A stretch of DNA of 13,189 bases from Rhodospirillaceae bacterium (GCA_013349735.1 DUZC01000033.1:1-13189), one strand, 5' to 3'. Shown: positions 1 to 7,015, numbered from the stretch's first letter. The notes: generated by a model from the sequence alone, not told the origin. Translations and numbers: made by a program.

Positions 1-79
1 AGAATTGCAAAAACTCAGGCAAGGCGTGCTCGAGCGCGCCCTTCCAGGGGCTAATATAGGTATCAGCAACAACACGCAT
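1..79 (-). CDS. 5' fragment of an unidentified protein, cut by the window edge
   Basis: Reading leftwards from an ATG at 79 there is an open frame of 26 codons, starting MRVVADTYISPWKG, that runs off the edge. The mixed charged and hydrophobic composition and G/C-rich third positions towards the edge fit coding sequence. A second minus-strand frame (ATG near 92, starting MSNSLCVLLL) is also open here but gives a less protein-like Ser/Cys/Pro-rich tail. A promoter-like pair sits upstream. I do not recognise a family from 26 residues. The ribosome site is weak, so the start is tentative. Confidence 0.4.
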   Translation of the reverse strand, partial: MRVVADTYISPWKGALEHALPEFLQF

Positions 80-93
80 AGCGAGTTACTCAT

Positions 94-123
94 TTTGTAT
101 TGTCTCGCTTTAGGTGTATCCAA
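94..123 (-). promoter_or_regulatory. candidate sigma70-type promoter for the left-edge gene
   Basis: On the minus strand TTGGAT (118-123) and TACAAA (94-99) are separated by 18 bases, about 15 bases before the ATG at 79. A perfect TTGACA also lies further upstream (136-141) but lacks a well-spaced -10 box. This is a motif match only. Confidence 0.3.
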
Positions 124-210
124 CCGCGGTTACTTTGTCAATTTGTGACTGCCTTCGCAGCCAAAGAATTTTTTTCCGGCCTATCGCTGGGTTTGGGTTT
201 ATCCCGGCTG

Positions 211-227
211 CGCCGGCAACACCGGCG
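211..227. other. short GC-rich hairpin downstream of vapC
   Basis: CGCCGG, five loop bases and CCGGCG form a perfect 6-bp stem 20 bases past the vapC stop. No T-run follows on either strand, so it is at best a weak transcript end for the toxin-antitoxin operon. Confidence 0.3.
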
Positions 228-246
228 GGGAAAGGGTGTGGCGCCC

Positions 247-639
247 TCACCAAAGCCGGCGAACCCCGTAACGATCGAATGCCGATTCATTGGAGATCAA
301 GACCATCCCCTCAAGCATCGCCTGCGCCATCAGCATGCGATCAAAGGGATCCTTATGAGGCCCGGGAAGGCTGCCAGCAACCTGTCCATGCCGAAGACTG
401 ATCGGCAAAGCTTTAAAGCCCTGGCTGGCAATGATCGCATCCAAATCGTCAATCAGGGATGTGACATCCGGCAGTTTCCCGATCCGAAATTTGGTTGCAA
501 TCTCCCAGGCTGTGGCGGCGCTGATATAAATTGCATTTTCTTCATTGCCGATGGCCGTCCTGGCGGGTTGAGAAAGGCCAGGATCGCCCGCAAGCCACCA
601 AAGAAGCGCATGGGTGTCGAGCAAAAGCGCCGCCATCAC
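247..639 (-). CDS. vapC: VapC-family PIN-domain ribonuclease toxin
   Basis: This 130-residue protein is the expected size for a type II VapC toxin, a Mg-dependent PIN-domain endoribonuclease acting on RNA in the cytoplasm. The N-terminal LLDTHALLWWL carries the first acidic residue (D8). WEIA has E46, and KDPFDRMLMAQA around residues 96-106 has D97 and D100. The end, LISNESAFDRYGVRRL, has the usual late acidic positions (E118, D122). All PIN catalytic acids therefore appear present and the gene looks intact. The first codon is GTG, overlapping the antitoxin TGA as GTGA (636-639). An ATG directly follows it and is an alternative start, but the overlap favours translational coupling. The RNA target cannot be predicted from sequence. 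Confidence 0.92.
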   Translation of the reverse strand: MMAALLLDTHALLWWLAGDPGLSQPARTAIGNEENAIYISAATAWEIATKFRIGKLPDVTSLIDDLDAIIASQGFKALPISLRHGQVAGSLPGPHKDPFDRMLMAQAMLEGMVLISNESAFDRYGVRRLW

Positions 640-869
640 AGACCCCAGAGGGCCAGTTCGTCCTCGGGTAGCGGGTCAAAAAAACTGTCGGCTACCGACA
701 ATTTGCCCTTCAATGCGCCGAATTGCCGCTTGCTGACTGTCGGCTTCAGGGGAACCAGCTTGGCCACCGGCTTGGCTCCGCGCGCCAGGACGATCTCCTC
801 GCCGGCTTCAACCCGCGCGATAAGCTGCGACAAAGTCGTCTTAGCGGTATGAATCGTTACGGCATCCAT
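636..869 (-). CDS. Phd/YefM-family antitoxin of the VapC pair
   Basis: This 77-residue protein has the Phd/YefM layout. The N-terminal half (DAVTIHTAKTTLSQLIARVEAGEEIVLARG) is the DNA-binding, dimerising fold, followed by AKPVAKLVPL. The C-terminal tail is acidic and aromatic (DSFFDPLPEDELALWGL), as expected for the toxin-binding segment. Family members neutralise the toxin and repress their own operon. The gene lies first, immediately before vapC with a 4-base overlap. A GAGG ribosome site lies about 8 bases before the ATG. The promoter upstream carries a repeated TTAGCTA motif likely bound by this protein (inference). Confidence 0.9.
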   Translation of the reverse strand: MDAVTIHTAKTTLSQLIARVEAGEEIVLARGAKPVAKLVPLKPTVSKRQFGALKGKLSVADSFFDPLPEDELALWGL

Positions 870-883
870 TTCGGCCTCGCAAA

Positions 884-905
884 TTAGCTAGGAAAGATTA
901 GCTAA
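884..905. promoter_or_regulatory. probable operator of the toxin-antitoxin operon
   Basis: TTAGCTA (884-890) recurs as TTAGCTAA (898-905), a self-complementary octamer, 14 bases apart. The second copy overlaps the -10 hexamer of the promoter, the usual position for a repressor site in autoregulated toxin-antitoxin operons. Binding by the Phd/YefM protein is inferred. Confidence 0.6.
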
Positions 906-923
906 ACTCAGGGGGGCTGTCAA
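895..923 (-). promoter_or_regulatory. near-consensus sigma70 promoter for the toxin-antitoxin operon
   Basis: On the minus strand a perfect TTGACA (918-923) and TAATCT (895-900) are spaced by exactly 17 bases, about 26 bases before the antitoxin start codon. The -35 box overlaps the stop codon of the upstream glycosyltransferase gene (920-922), so the pair has its own promoter although it faces the same way. Confidence 0.7.
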
Positions 924-2782
924 GACTCCCAGGGCTTGGGCAGTCTTGGCGGAAAGGCCAGCCCGCCCCGCGGGCTTTCCAGGGTCAGATTCGGGTTATA
1001 AAAAGGATCCCGCAACAGGGCCTGACCCCAGCGATCGCGCATGAACTGTTCTTCCCGGCGGCAGCGGGCCAGTTGCTCGGCGGTCAAATCGCTGCCGCGG
1101 CTGGCCGATTCCAGATGATAGAGTTCGGCAAACGGGGTCCAGATAATGCGATAGCCCTTTTCCCGGATACGCAGACAAAAATCCACATCATTAAAGGCCA
1201 CCGCCAGCGCTTCATCCAAACCGCCGACTTCGGCAAAGACCTCTTTGCGCAGCAAAAGACAGGCCGCGGTCACACAGGAAACCTCGCGGACCAGATTGAC
1301 ATCCTGATGATTGCCCAATTCCTGGCGCGGCAGAAATTGATTGATATGGCCGGCAATCCCGCCCATGCCAATAACCACGCCGACATGCTGGATGGTGCCA
1401 TCGGCATAATAAAGCTTGGCCCCCACGGCGCCGACTTCCGGACGGCAGGCCTGACTGGCCATTTCGCGCAACCAATCGGCATGGATGATCTTGATATCAT
1501 TATTGAGCAGGCAAATCAGGTCCCCGCTGGCCTGGGCCACCGCACCATTATTCAGGGCGGGATAGTTAAACGGCCCCCCATGATGCAAAACCCGCACGCC
1601 ACGGCGCTTGAGCTGGGCAAAATAGGCATGGCTGGCCGGATGCTGGCTGTCATTATCGACGATGATAATCTCGTAATCGGGGTAATCGGTGCCGTCCAAC
1701 AGACCGTCAACACATTGGCGCAGCAATTCAACCCGGTCCCGGGTGGGGATGATGAGCGAGACCCGGGGCGCGGGATCGGGCAAGGGATAGCGGACCCGCT
1801 GATAGCGGTCATCTTCGGTGATCGGAGTCACTGTGGCCTTTATGGCCCGCCTGGCCAGATGCTCGGTCACCGCCCGCCTGGCCGAATCGGTGGCCGCCGA
1901 CAGACTGACATGCGAAAAAGAGGAAGACAGCTGGCGCCAGTGATACAGCACCCGGGGGATATGCAAAATCTGCGACGGGCGCAAGCGCTCGACCACCCGT
2001 AAAACCAGATCATAATCCTGGCCGCCCTCAAAGCCCGGACGAAGCCCCTCGAGCTCGGTCAGCAGGCTGCGCCGGACCGCACAAAGATGGTTGATGAAAT
2101 TCTGGCTGTAAAAAAAATCCTCATTCCAGTCGGGCTTGAAATAAGGATCAAAATGATGCCCCCCCAGATCGATTTTGTCTTCGTCGCTATAGATCAGCGC
2201 CGCATCGGGATGGTCGATAATCGCTTTGGCCAGAACAAAAAGCGCCTCGGGGGGGATTTCGTCATCATGATCCATGAAGGCGACGAAATCACCGCTGGCC
2301 ATCGACAATGCCTGATTGGTGGCGGCGACAATGCCGCCATTGGCCGGCCGATAGTGCAGTTTGATGCGGGCATCGCTGGCGGCCAGTTCGGCCAGCGTCT
2401 CGATCACCAAAGGATCATTCGAGCCATCATCGACGACGCAGAGCTCCCAATGCGGATAGATTTGCTCGCGTACCGAAAGGATGGCCCGGCGCAGCAGGAT
2501 ATCCGCCGGATTATAAACCGGCATCACCACCGAGATCAGCGGGCGCAGCGCCAGCTTGGGCAAGGCCGCCTGGATCGCGTCCCGGTCATCCGGACGCAGG
2601 CGGCCATAAAGCCGCCACCAGACCCGATAGCCCGGCAATCCGGTGATCTTGCGCAAAGTCGCCTTGAAACCATGGGCCCGGTAATAACGCAGACCCCGCC
2701 CCACCAGATGCACAGCATTGCTAAGGGCCTCGGACAAAGATGTGGCGCGGCGGCGGCGGCGGCCATAGGGGGTCGGGGGCAT
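920..2782 (-). CDS. two-domain GT2 glycosyltransferase (surface polysaccharide synthesis)
   Basis: This 620-residue protein has two family-2 (GT-A) glycosyltransferase domains. The first, about residues 80-285, begins LISVVMPVYN and has VVDDGSND, the metal-binding DHDDE at 171-175, YSDEDKID and GGQDYDLVLRV. The second, about 339-560, begins VSLIIPTRDR and has IIIVDNDS, CLLNNDI with the metal-binding NND at 427-429, and FNDVDFCLR at 530-538. No membrane segments are evident; the first 80 residues are basic. Both active sites look complete. Such tandem proteins transfer sugars from nucleotide-sugar donors during O-antigen or capsule assembly at the cytoplasmic face. The divergent gmd gene fits this. 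A GAGGAG ribosome site lies 3 bases before the ATG. Substrates are unknown. Confidence 0.9.
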   Translation of the reverse strand: MPPTPYGRRRRRATSLSEALSNAVHLVGRGLRYYRAHGFKATLRKITGLPGYRVWWRLYGRLRPDDRDAIQAALPKLALRPLISVVMPVYNPADILLRRAILSVREQIYPHWELCVVDDGSNDPLVIETLAELAASDARIKLHYRPANGGIVAATNQALSMASGDFVAFMDHDDEIPPEALFVLAKAIIDHPDAALIYSDEDKIDLGGHHFDPYFKPDWNEDFFYSQNFINHLCAVRRSLLTELEGLRPGFEGGQDYDLVLRVVERLRPSQILHIPRVLYHWRQLSSSFSHVSLSAATDSARRAVTEHLARRAIKATVTPITEDDRYQRVRYPLPDPAPRVSLIIPTRDRVELLRQCVDGLLDGTDYPDYEIIIVDNDSQHPASHAYFAQLKRRGVRVLHHGGPFNYPALNNGAVAQASGDLICLLNNDIKIIHADWLREMASQACRPEVGAVGAKLYYADGTIQHVGVVIGMGGIAGHINQFLPRQELGNHQDVNLVREVSCVTAACLLLRKEVFAEVGGLDEALAVAFNDVDFCLRIREKGYRIIWTPFAELYHLESASRGSDLTAEQLARCRREEQFMRDRWGQALLRDPFYNPNLTLESPRGGLAFPPRLPKPWES

Positions 2783-2940
2783 GGGCTCCTCGGCTGACAG
2801 ATGCCGGGCGGACTATAACGCCAGCAACCCGGATCTGCCCAGGCCAAAGCAAACTCATGACCCCGGACTGGCCGTCCTAATTTTTCTCGGCTATGGTCGC
2901 CAGGGCCGATTCACCCGGCCTGTGATGGAGAGTTCAGATT
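2783..2940. promoter_or_regulatory. divergent promoter region between the GT2 gene and gmd
   Basis: These 158 bases must carry the promoters for both genes. On the minus strand TTATAG (2813-2818) is a reasonable -10 box for the glycosyltransferase, but I see no well-spaced -35. On the plus strand an A/T-rich stretch near 2879-2887 could serve gmd. No operator stands out. Confidence 0.3.
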
Positions 2941-3975
2941 ATGACCAAACGCGCCCTGATCACCGGGATTACCGGCCAGGATGGAGCCTATCTCAGCCGG
3001 CTTTTGCTGGAACGGGGCTATGAGGTATGGGGCGCGGTGCGGCGAACCGCCTCGATCAATAATTGGCGGCTGGTCGATCTGGGCATCGCCGGCGATGTCC
3101 AGTTCATCGAGTTTGATCTGCTGGAATTTTCCAATGTTCAGAAAGTCATAGAAAAAACGCGCCCGGACGAAGTCTATAATCTGGCCGCGCAAAGCTTTGT
3201 CTCGGCCTCGTTCGAACTGCCGATCTATACCGGTCATGTCGATGGCATGGGGGTGACCCTGATCCTTGAGGCCATCCGCCAGGTTTCGCCGGGCACCCGC
3301 TTTTATCAGGCCTCGTCGTCGGAAATGTTCGGCAAAGCGCAAGCGGTGCCGCAACGGGAATCGACCTCTTTTCATCCGCGCAGCCCTTACGCGGTGGCGA
3401 AATTGTACGGCCATTGGATCACCGTCAATTATCGCGAATCCTATGGGCTGCATACCTGCTCGGGCATTCTCTTCAATCACGAATCGCCTTTGCGCGGCAG
3501 TGATTTCGTTACACGCAAGATCACTTTGGGTCTGGCCCGCATCAAACGCGGCGAGGCCAGCGAATTGCGCATGGGCAATCTGGATGCCAAGCGCGACTGG
3601 GGTTTTGCCGGCGATTATGTCGAAGGCATGTGGCGGATGGTCCAGCAACCGGAGGGCGATGATTACATCCTGGCCACCGGCGAAGTGCATTCGGTACAGC
3701 AATTTATCGATCGCGCCGCCGAAGCGCTGGGCATTCCGCTGGTCTGGGAGGGCGAGGGCTGCGACAAAATCGGGATCGACCGCAAGACCGGCAATCGGCT
3801 GATCAGCATCGATCCCAGTCTATTCCGCCCCGCCGAGGTGGATATTTCGGTGGGCGATGCCAGCAAGGCGCAAAGCCAGCTGGGCTGGCAGCGCCAGATG
3901 TCCTTTGCCCAACTGGTGGAAGAGATGGCCACCCGCGATGAACAGCGCCTGCAGGACGGCAGCCTGCGCTATTGA
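2941..3975 (+). CDS. gmd: GDP-mannose 4,6-dehydratase
   Basis: This 344-residue extended SDR enzyme converts GDP-D-mannose to GDP-4-keto-6-deoxy-D-mannose, the precursor of GDP-fucose, GDP-rhamnose and perosamine donors, in the cytoplasm. It shows the NADP-binding TGITGQDG (residues 8-15), the catalytic SSSEMFG (125-131), YAVAK (150-154) with the Tyr/Lys pair, FNHESPLRG (178-186) and RDWGFAGDYV (218-227), all typical of Gmd. Length is normal. GGAGAG upstream of the ATG is an acceptable ribosome site. No fucose synthetase, reductase or aminotransferase gene to finish the sugar is in the window, so the final product is open. The divergent two-domain glycosyltransferase is a plausible consumer (inference). 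Confidence 0.96.
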   Translation: MTKRALITGITGQDGAYLSRLLLERGYEVWGAVRRTASINNWRLVDLGIAGDVQFIEFDLLEFSNVQKVIEKTRPDEVYNLAAQSFVSASFELPIYTGHVDGMGVTLILEAIRQVSPGTRFYQASSSEMFGKAQAVPQRESTSFHPRSPYAVAKLYGHWITVNYRESYGLHTCSGILFNHESPLRGSDFVTRKITLGLARIKRGEASELRMGNLDAKRDWGFAGDYVEGMWRMVQQPEGDDYILATGEVHSVQQFIDRAAEALGIPLVWEGEGCDKIGIDRKTGNRLISIDPSLFRPAEVDISVGDASKAQSQLGWQRQMSFAQLVEEMATRDEQRLQDGSLRY

Positions 3976-3987
3976 TCAGCCGCTTAA

Positions 3988-4698
3988 TCAGCCAGCCGCT
4001 GCCTGCCGGATATCATGACGGGCCTTCATCGGGGCCAATTGACCCAACGAGATCAAATGGGCATAGATCAGCGGCAAGGCCCCACTGCGCCGCAGATCAA
4101 GAATCGTGGCATCGGGCAAGGCGTCGAACAAAGCCTGATTCACCGCCTGCAGACCGGCAACCGGCTTGTCCTCCGGGCTGGCATTGGGGCTTAAACTGAC
4201 CGACTGCAGAATGCCGGTGGCGGCGATTTTGGCCACCAGATCACGGGTTGGCCGGGTCTGACTGTCCAGACTAAGAACGTTCTGCAAGGCCCGCCCCACC
4301 GGACTGGCCTGGTCCGAGGCCTCGTCGGACCCAAACAGCGGGACACCCTGATCGTCAGACAGTAAGCCGCAGCTGTCATCGATAAACAGCCCCGGCGTGC
4401 CATCGGCATTGTTTTGCGCAACAAAGGGAAAGCGGTTCAGAACCGCCGGCAGATAAACCCCCGACCAGGCCCCGTTGCTTTCGACAAACAGATTGTCAAC
4501 CCCGTTTAAGCTCATCAGCGCAACCGGCACCAGCATATCGCCCTGGCCGGAAAATAAAATCGGGACCCCGGTGGCGGCGCTGTAGAATTCAGCGGCAACA
4601 ATTTCACAAAGCGGCGTTTTCGCCGCAAAGGCAAAAGAGGTTACCGGCTTCAGTTTTTTGTCACCAAGAGTGGCCCGGTTTACGGGGATCAGCGCCAT
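3988..4698 (-). CDS. SapC-family protein
   Basis: This 236-residue protein matches the SapC family (named after a Campylobacter S-layer-associated gene; biochemical role not established). Recognisable family segments are NGAWSGVYLPAVLNRFPF near residues 75-92, LFIDDSCGLLSDDQGVPLF near 104-122, and the C-terminal pattern PVAGLQAVN followed by DATILDLRRSGALPLIYAHL (about 179-216). There is no signal peptide or membrane helix. It is convergent with gmd, with only 12 bases between the stops. Its ribosome site is a GGAAGAGAG stretch about 10 bases before the ATG. A link to the polysaccharide or surface-layer genes is inferred from position and from the family name. The SapC label does not imply a peptide transporter subunit here. 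Confidence 0.85.
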   Translation of the reverse strand: MALIPVNRATLGDKKLKPVTSFAFAAKTPLCEIVAAEFYSAATGVPILFSGQGDMLVPVALMSLNGVDNLFVESNGAWSGVYLPAVLNRFPFVAQNNADGTPGLFIDDSCGLLSDDQGVPLFGSDEASDQASPVGRALQNVLSLDSQTRPTRDLVAKIAATGILQSVSLSPNASPEDKPVAGLQAVNQALFDALPDATILDLRRSGALPLIYAHLISLGQLAPMKARHDIRQAAAG

Positions 4699-4811
4699 GG
4701 CAGTGTCTCTCTTCCTGCTTGTTTTATGCGATCAGAATGCTTTTTGCCGAGCCTGGCCGAAGTAACCGGCGGGGCAAGGCGGCGCACTATACACAGATTG
4801 ACCAAGGTTGG

Positions 4812-4952
4812 CTAGGCGGCGGCGCTGCTGCTGTTACGACGGGCAAACTCGTCCAAGGCCAGACGCCAGATCAGTTTTCCCTGCACCCGTTCATCGGCAA
4901 GAATCTGCCGTAACAAAGAGGGCGGGATATTTTGAATCCATTCACGAAGCAT
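4812..4952 (-). CDS. 46-residue small protein, unknown function
   Basis: This short frame starts with ATG at 4952, begins MLREWIQNIPPSLLRQ and ends in RRNSSSAAA before a TAG. It reads like a compact amphipathic helical protein (hydrophobic Leu, Ile and Trp alternating with Arg, Asp, Glu) with a small polar tail. It is too short for usual gene-calling cut-offs. It has a convincing promoter (TTGCCT, 18 bases, TATTAT) ending about 28 bases upstream of the start codon, which supports expression. The ribosome site is weak. It points the same way as sapC, 113 bases upstream of it, and may share its transcript. I do not recognise a family. Confidence 0.55.
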   Translation of the reverse strand: MLREWIQNIPPSLLRQILADERVQGKLIWRLALDEFARRNSSSAAA

Positions 4953-4964
4953 GTCGCACCAAAA

Positions 4965-4982
4965 ATTGCTGCACTGCACAAT
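4965..4982. promoter_or_regulatory. TGC-rich operator-like site at the small-protein promoter
   Basis: TTGCTGCACTGCACAA (4966-4981) lies just after the -10 box, where transcription should begin. From memory, alphaproteobacterial PhaR repressors of polyhydroxyalkanoate granule genes bind TGC-rich sites of similar appearance. That identification is tentative. Confidence 0.3.
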
Positions 4983-5010
4983 AATATTGGCGTTTTTACC
5001 AAAAAGGCAA
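4981..5010 (-). promoter_or_regulatory. sigma70-type promoter for the 46-residue protein (and perhaps sapC)
   Basis: On the minus strand TTGCCT (5005-5010) and TATTAT (4981-4986) are spaced by 18 bases, with an A/T-rich spacer. The start codon at 4952 is about 28 bases downstream of the -10 box. Confidence 0.5.
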
Positions 5011-5069
5011 GCCCTTCCGTGAAAAATCGGCGCAAACCCCCAGATTTTGCGGGTAAATTCATGAACTCT

Positions 5070-5909
5070 TCATAAATCTAGGGTGGCGGCGATGGCGCTA
5101 AGCCCTTCGCGATAGCTGGGATAGCGTAAAGTGACGCCCAGCTCATTATGCAGCCGGTCATTCCGCACCCGCTTATTGTCGGCCCAGAAGCTTTGCGCCA
5201 TGGGCGAAAGCGGGACCTGGTCGAAGGGAACCAAGGGCGGCGGGTCGATGCCCAGCAGGCGGGCGGCAAACGCGATAACATCCGGGGACGGCGCCGCTTC
5301 GTCATCGCAGACATTATAGATCCGTCCGGGCCGCGGTGCCTGCATCGAGGCCAGCAGGACCGCGGCGATATCGTCGCGATGAATACGGCTGAACCATTGG
5401 CCCGGTTTAAGAATGCGCCGGGCGGTGCCGGCCTTAAGATCATCCAGGCTGCTGCGCCCGGGGCCATAAATTCCGGCCAGACGAAAGATATGAACCGGCA
5501 GGCGATCCGCCAGGGCCAGCCAGGCTTGTTCTGCTGCGACCCGCCATTGGGCCCGGGGTGACGAGGGCTTCGGCGGTGTGCTTTCATCCACCCAATCGCC
5601 GCCATGATCGCCATAGACGCCGGTGGTCGACAGATAGCCGATCCAACGCAAAGACGGGGCCATGGCCAGCAGCGCATCGCCGCAGCCGTCCAGCACCGGG
5701 TCGCCCTCGGCATCGGGCGGAATAGAGATCAATAAATGGGTGACGCCCTGCAAGGCCGCCTCGGGCAATGGATGGCGGCGCTCAAAAAGCCATTGACCGG
5801 GTTGAGCGCTGCGCGCGGTTCCGCTGACCTGCCAGTGCGCAGGATCCAGACAGGCGGCCAGGGCCTGGGCGCTATAGCCGAAGCCAAAACAGAAGAGACG
5901 CTGGGTCAC
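5070..5909 (-). CDS. YeeZ-like SDR-family NAD(P)-binding protein
   Basis: This 279-residue extended short-chain dehydrogenase-like protein resembles the YeeZ group of NAD(P)-dependent epimerase relatives. Its Rossmann start is LFCFGFGYSAQALA (residues 5-18). Other landmarks are YLSTTGVYGDHGG (92-104), FRLAGIYGPGR (142-152), FSRIHRDDIA (173-182) and IYNVCDD (197-203). The usual YxxxK catalytic pair is not seen: the corresponding stretch reads QWRVAAEQAW, so classical SDR chemistry is doubtful. The reaction is unknown. The open frame extends upstream across the opposite-strand TPR gene, but the GTG at 5909, with AAGGA about 8 bases before it and the Rossmann fold starting at once, is the sensible start. 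It diverges from the TPR gene with 66 bases between starts. Confidence 0.88.
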   Translation of the reverse strand: MTQRLFCFGFGYSAQALAACLDPAHWQVSGTARSAQPGQWLFERRHPLPEAALQGVTHLLISIPPDAEGDPVLDGCGDALLAMAPSLRWIGYLSTTGVYGDHGGDWVDESTPPKPSSPRAQWRVAAEQAWLALADRLPVHIFRLAGIYGPGRSSLDDLKAGTARRILKPGQWFSRIHRDDIAAVLLASMQAPRPGRIYNVCDDEAAPSPDVIAFAARLLGIDPPPLVPFDQVPLSPMAQSFWADNKRVRNDRLHNELGVTLRYPSYREGLSAIAATLDL

Positions 5910-5975
5910 GCTGGTCCTTGAAAAATTTTGCGCCAGCTGGGACTGTAGTCTTCCCTTCCCTGGTTGGACAAGCTT

Positions 5976-6803
5976 ATGCGTGGCGGCGATTTCCGAATTC
6001 AAACCTGTCTTTTCCCCTTGGCGCTGCTGGGGGCTTTTTGGTTCACCCCGATAATGGCCAAGGATAGCCCCAGCCCGGCGAAAGAAACGCCTGCCACGCC
6101 GGCGGCCAAGGCCGGCGAAGCCATCGACGACGCGGTCCAGTATAAACATTGCGTTGCCCTGGCCCGGCAAAACCCCACCGAAGGCTGGGAGGAATCCCTG
6201 GCCTGGGCCAGCCTGGGTGGCGGCGAGGCGGCGCGCCATTGCGGGGCGATCGCCCTGATCGGACTGCGCCAATATGACGAAGCCGCCACCCGCCTTGAGG
6301 AGATGGCCAAAGAAAGCCACGCCTCGGCGGTGCTGCGCGCCGGCATGCTGGCCCAGGCCGGGCAGACCTGGCTGGTGGCGAAAAACCCGGAACGGGCTTA
6401 TGCGGCGCAGTCGGCGGCGCTGCAGCTGGTGCCCGACGCACCCGATCTGCTGGTCGACCGGGCGGAAAGCCTGGCCGAAGCAAAAAATTACAAGGAAGCG
6501 TTGAGTGATCTCGACAAGGCGCTGGTCGGCGCCCCCAATCGCGCCGATGCTTTGACCTTTCGAGCCAGTGCCAAACGTTTTCTCGACGATCCGAAGGGGG
6601 CCGCCGCCGATATCGCCAAAGCCCTGTCGCTTGACCCGCTTTATCAGGATGCCTGGCTGGAAAGCGGAATTCTTAAACGTCTGGGCGGCGATGACAATGG
6701 AGCCAGACAGGATTGGCGCAAGGTGCTGGAAATCGCCCCGACCTCGGCTGCTGCCGATGCCGCCCGGCGCAATATCGAGTTGATGGACCTGAAGGACCGA
6801 TAA
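5976..6803 (+). CDS. exported tetratricopeptide-repeat protein
   Basis: This 275-residue protein has an N-terminal signal peptide: a short charged start, a hydrophobic core LFPLALLGAFWF (about residues 12-23) and a likely cleavage after IMA at 27. A Pro/Ala/Lys-rich linker follows (30-50). From about 120 to 255 come three to four TPR units, e.g. AYAAQSAALQLVPDAPDLLV, then YKEALSDLDKALVGAPNRAD and GAAADIAKALSLDPLYQDAW. It is probably a periplasmic protein-protein interaction scaffold; partners are unknown. A TTG at 5964 would add four residues, but ATG at 5976 gives the cleaner signal peptide; neither has a strong ribosome site. A terminator lies 61 bases after the stop. Confidence 0.85.
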   Translation: MRGGDFRIQTCLFPLALLGAFWFTPIMAKDSPSPAKETPATPAAKAGEAIDDAVQYKHCVALARQNPTEGWEESLAWASLGGGEAARHCGAIALIGLRQYDEAATRLEEMAKESHASAVLRAGMLAQAGQTWLVAKNPERAYAAQSAALQLVPDAPDLLVDRAESLAEAKNYKEALSDLDKALVGAPNRADALTFRASAKRFLDDPKGAAADIAKALSLDPLYQDAWLESGILKRLGGDDNGARQDWRKVLEIAPTSAAADAARRNIELMDLKDR

Positions 6804-6819
6804 TGCTATGAAGAGGTCC

Positions 6820-6879
6820 ATGAGCATTTTGACGCAAAAATACGCAGCGCTTCGACTTCCTTGCCCGGCCTCGGTCTGA
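6820..6879 (+). CDS. possible 19-codon ORF overlapping the terminator
   Basis: ATG at 6820, preceded by AGAGG, opens a 19-codon frame (starting MSILTQKYAALRL) whose TGA lies in the loop and 3' side of the terminator hairpin at 6864-6890. It has three Leu codons but no run of them. An in-frame ATG at 6808 is an alternative start. It could be a leader peptide for the hairpin, or chance. Confidence 0.2.
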   Translation: MSILTQKYAALRLPCPASV

Positions 6880-6890
6880 GTCCGGGTTTT
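6864..6890 (+). terminator. Rho-independent terminator after the TPR gene
   Basis: CCCGG, one unpaired base, CTC, a 5-base loop, GAG, one unpaired base and CCGGG form an interrupted 8-bp stem directly followed by TTTT. It lies between the TPR gene and the leuA leader, so it could also act as a leuA attenuator if transcription starts upstream of it. Confidence 0.6.
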
Positions 6891-6925
6891 CCTCGCTGCC
6901 GTCTTCACTTTTGGGTCTGCTCATC

Positions 6926-7012
6926 ATGGTTTCTTCCCGCTTCGCGCTTATCGCACCGTCACGGCACTGCCGTCTGACCCTGGCCCGGTTACGCCATCTG
7001 GCACGACTTTGA
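6926..7012 (+). CDS. leucine-rich leader peptide of leuA
   Basis: This 28-codon ORF begins MVSSRFALIAPSRH and ends LTLARLRHLARL, with Leu at codons 8, 17, 19, 22, 25 and 28; five of the last twelve codons are Leu and the final one directly precedes TGA. It stops 44 bases before leuA, three bases before the 5' arm of a hairpin that pairs with the leuA ribosome site. This is the expected design of a leader in which shortage of charged leucine tRNA stalls the ribosome. Leader-peptide control of leuA is known in alphaproteobacteria, but this particular mechanism is inferred. The leader's own ribosome site is weak, which lowers confidence. Confidence 0.55.
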   Translation: MVSSRFALIAPSRHCRLTLARLRHLARL

Positions 7013-7015
7013 CTT

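Noticed and set aside
100..852. 250-residue plus-strand frame
   Set aside because: It is antisense to the vapC/antitoxin pair, both of which show clear family motifs.
1073..2002. 309-residue plus-strand frame
   Set aside because: It is antisense to the two-domain glycosyltransferase and resembles no family.
2911..3702. 263-residue minus-strand frame
   Set aside because: It is antisense to gmd; composition is typical of a shadow frame.
5910..6908. Upstream half of a 612-residue minus-strand open frame reaching from the SDR gene over the TPR gene
   Set aside because: Only 5070-5909 resembles a protein family; the rest is Gly/Gln/Arg-rich antisense of the TPR gene, which has a clear signal peptide and repeats.
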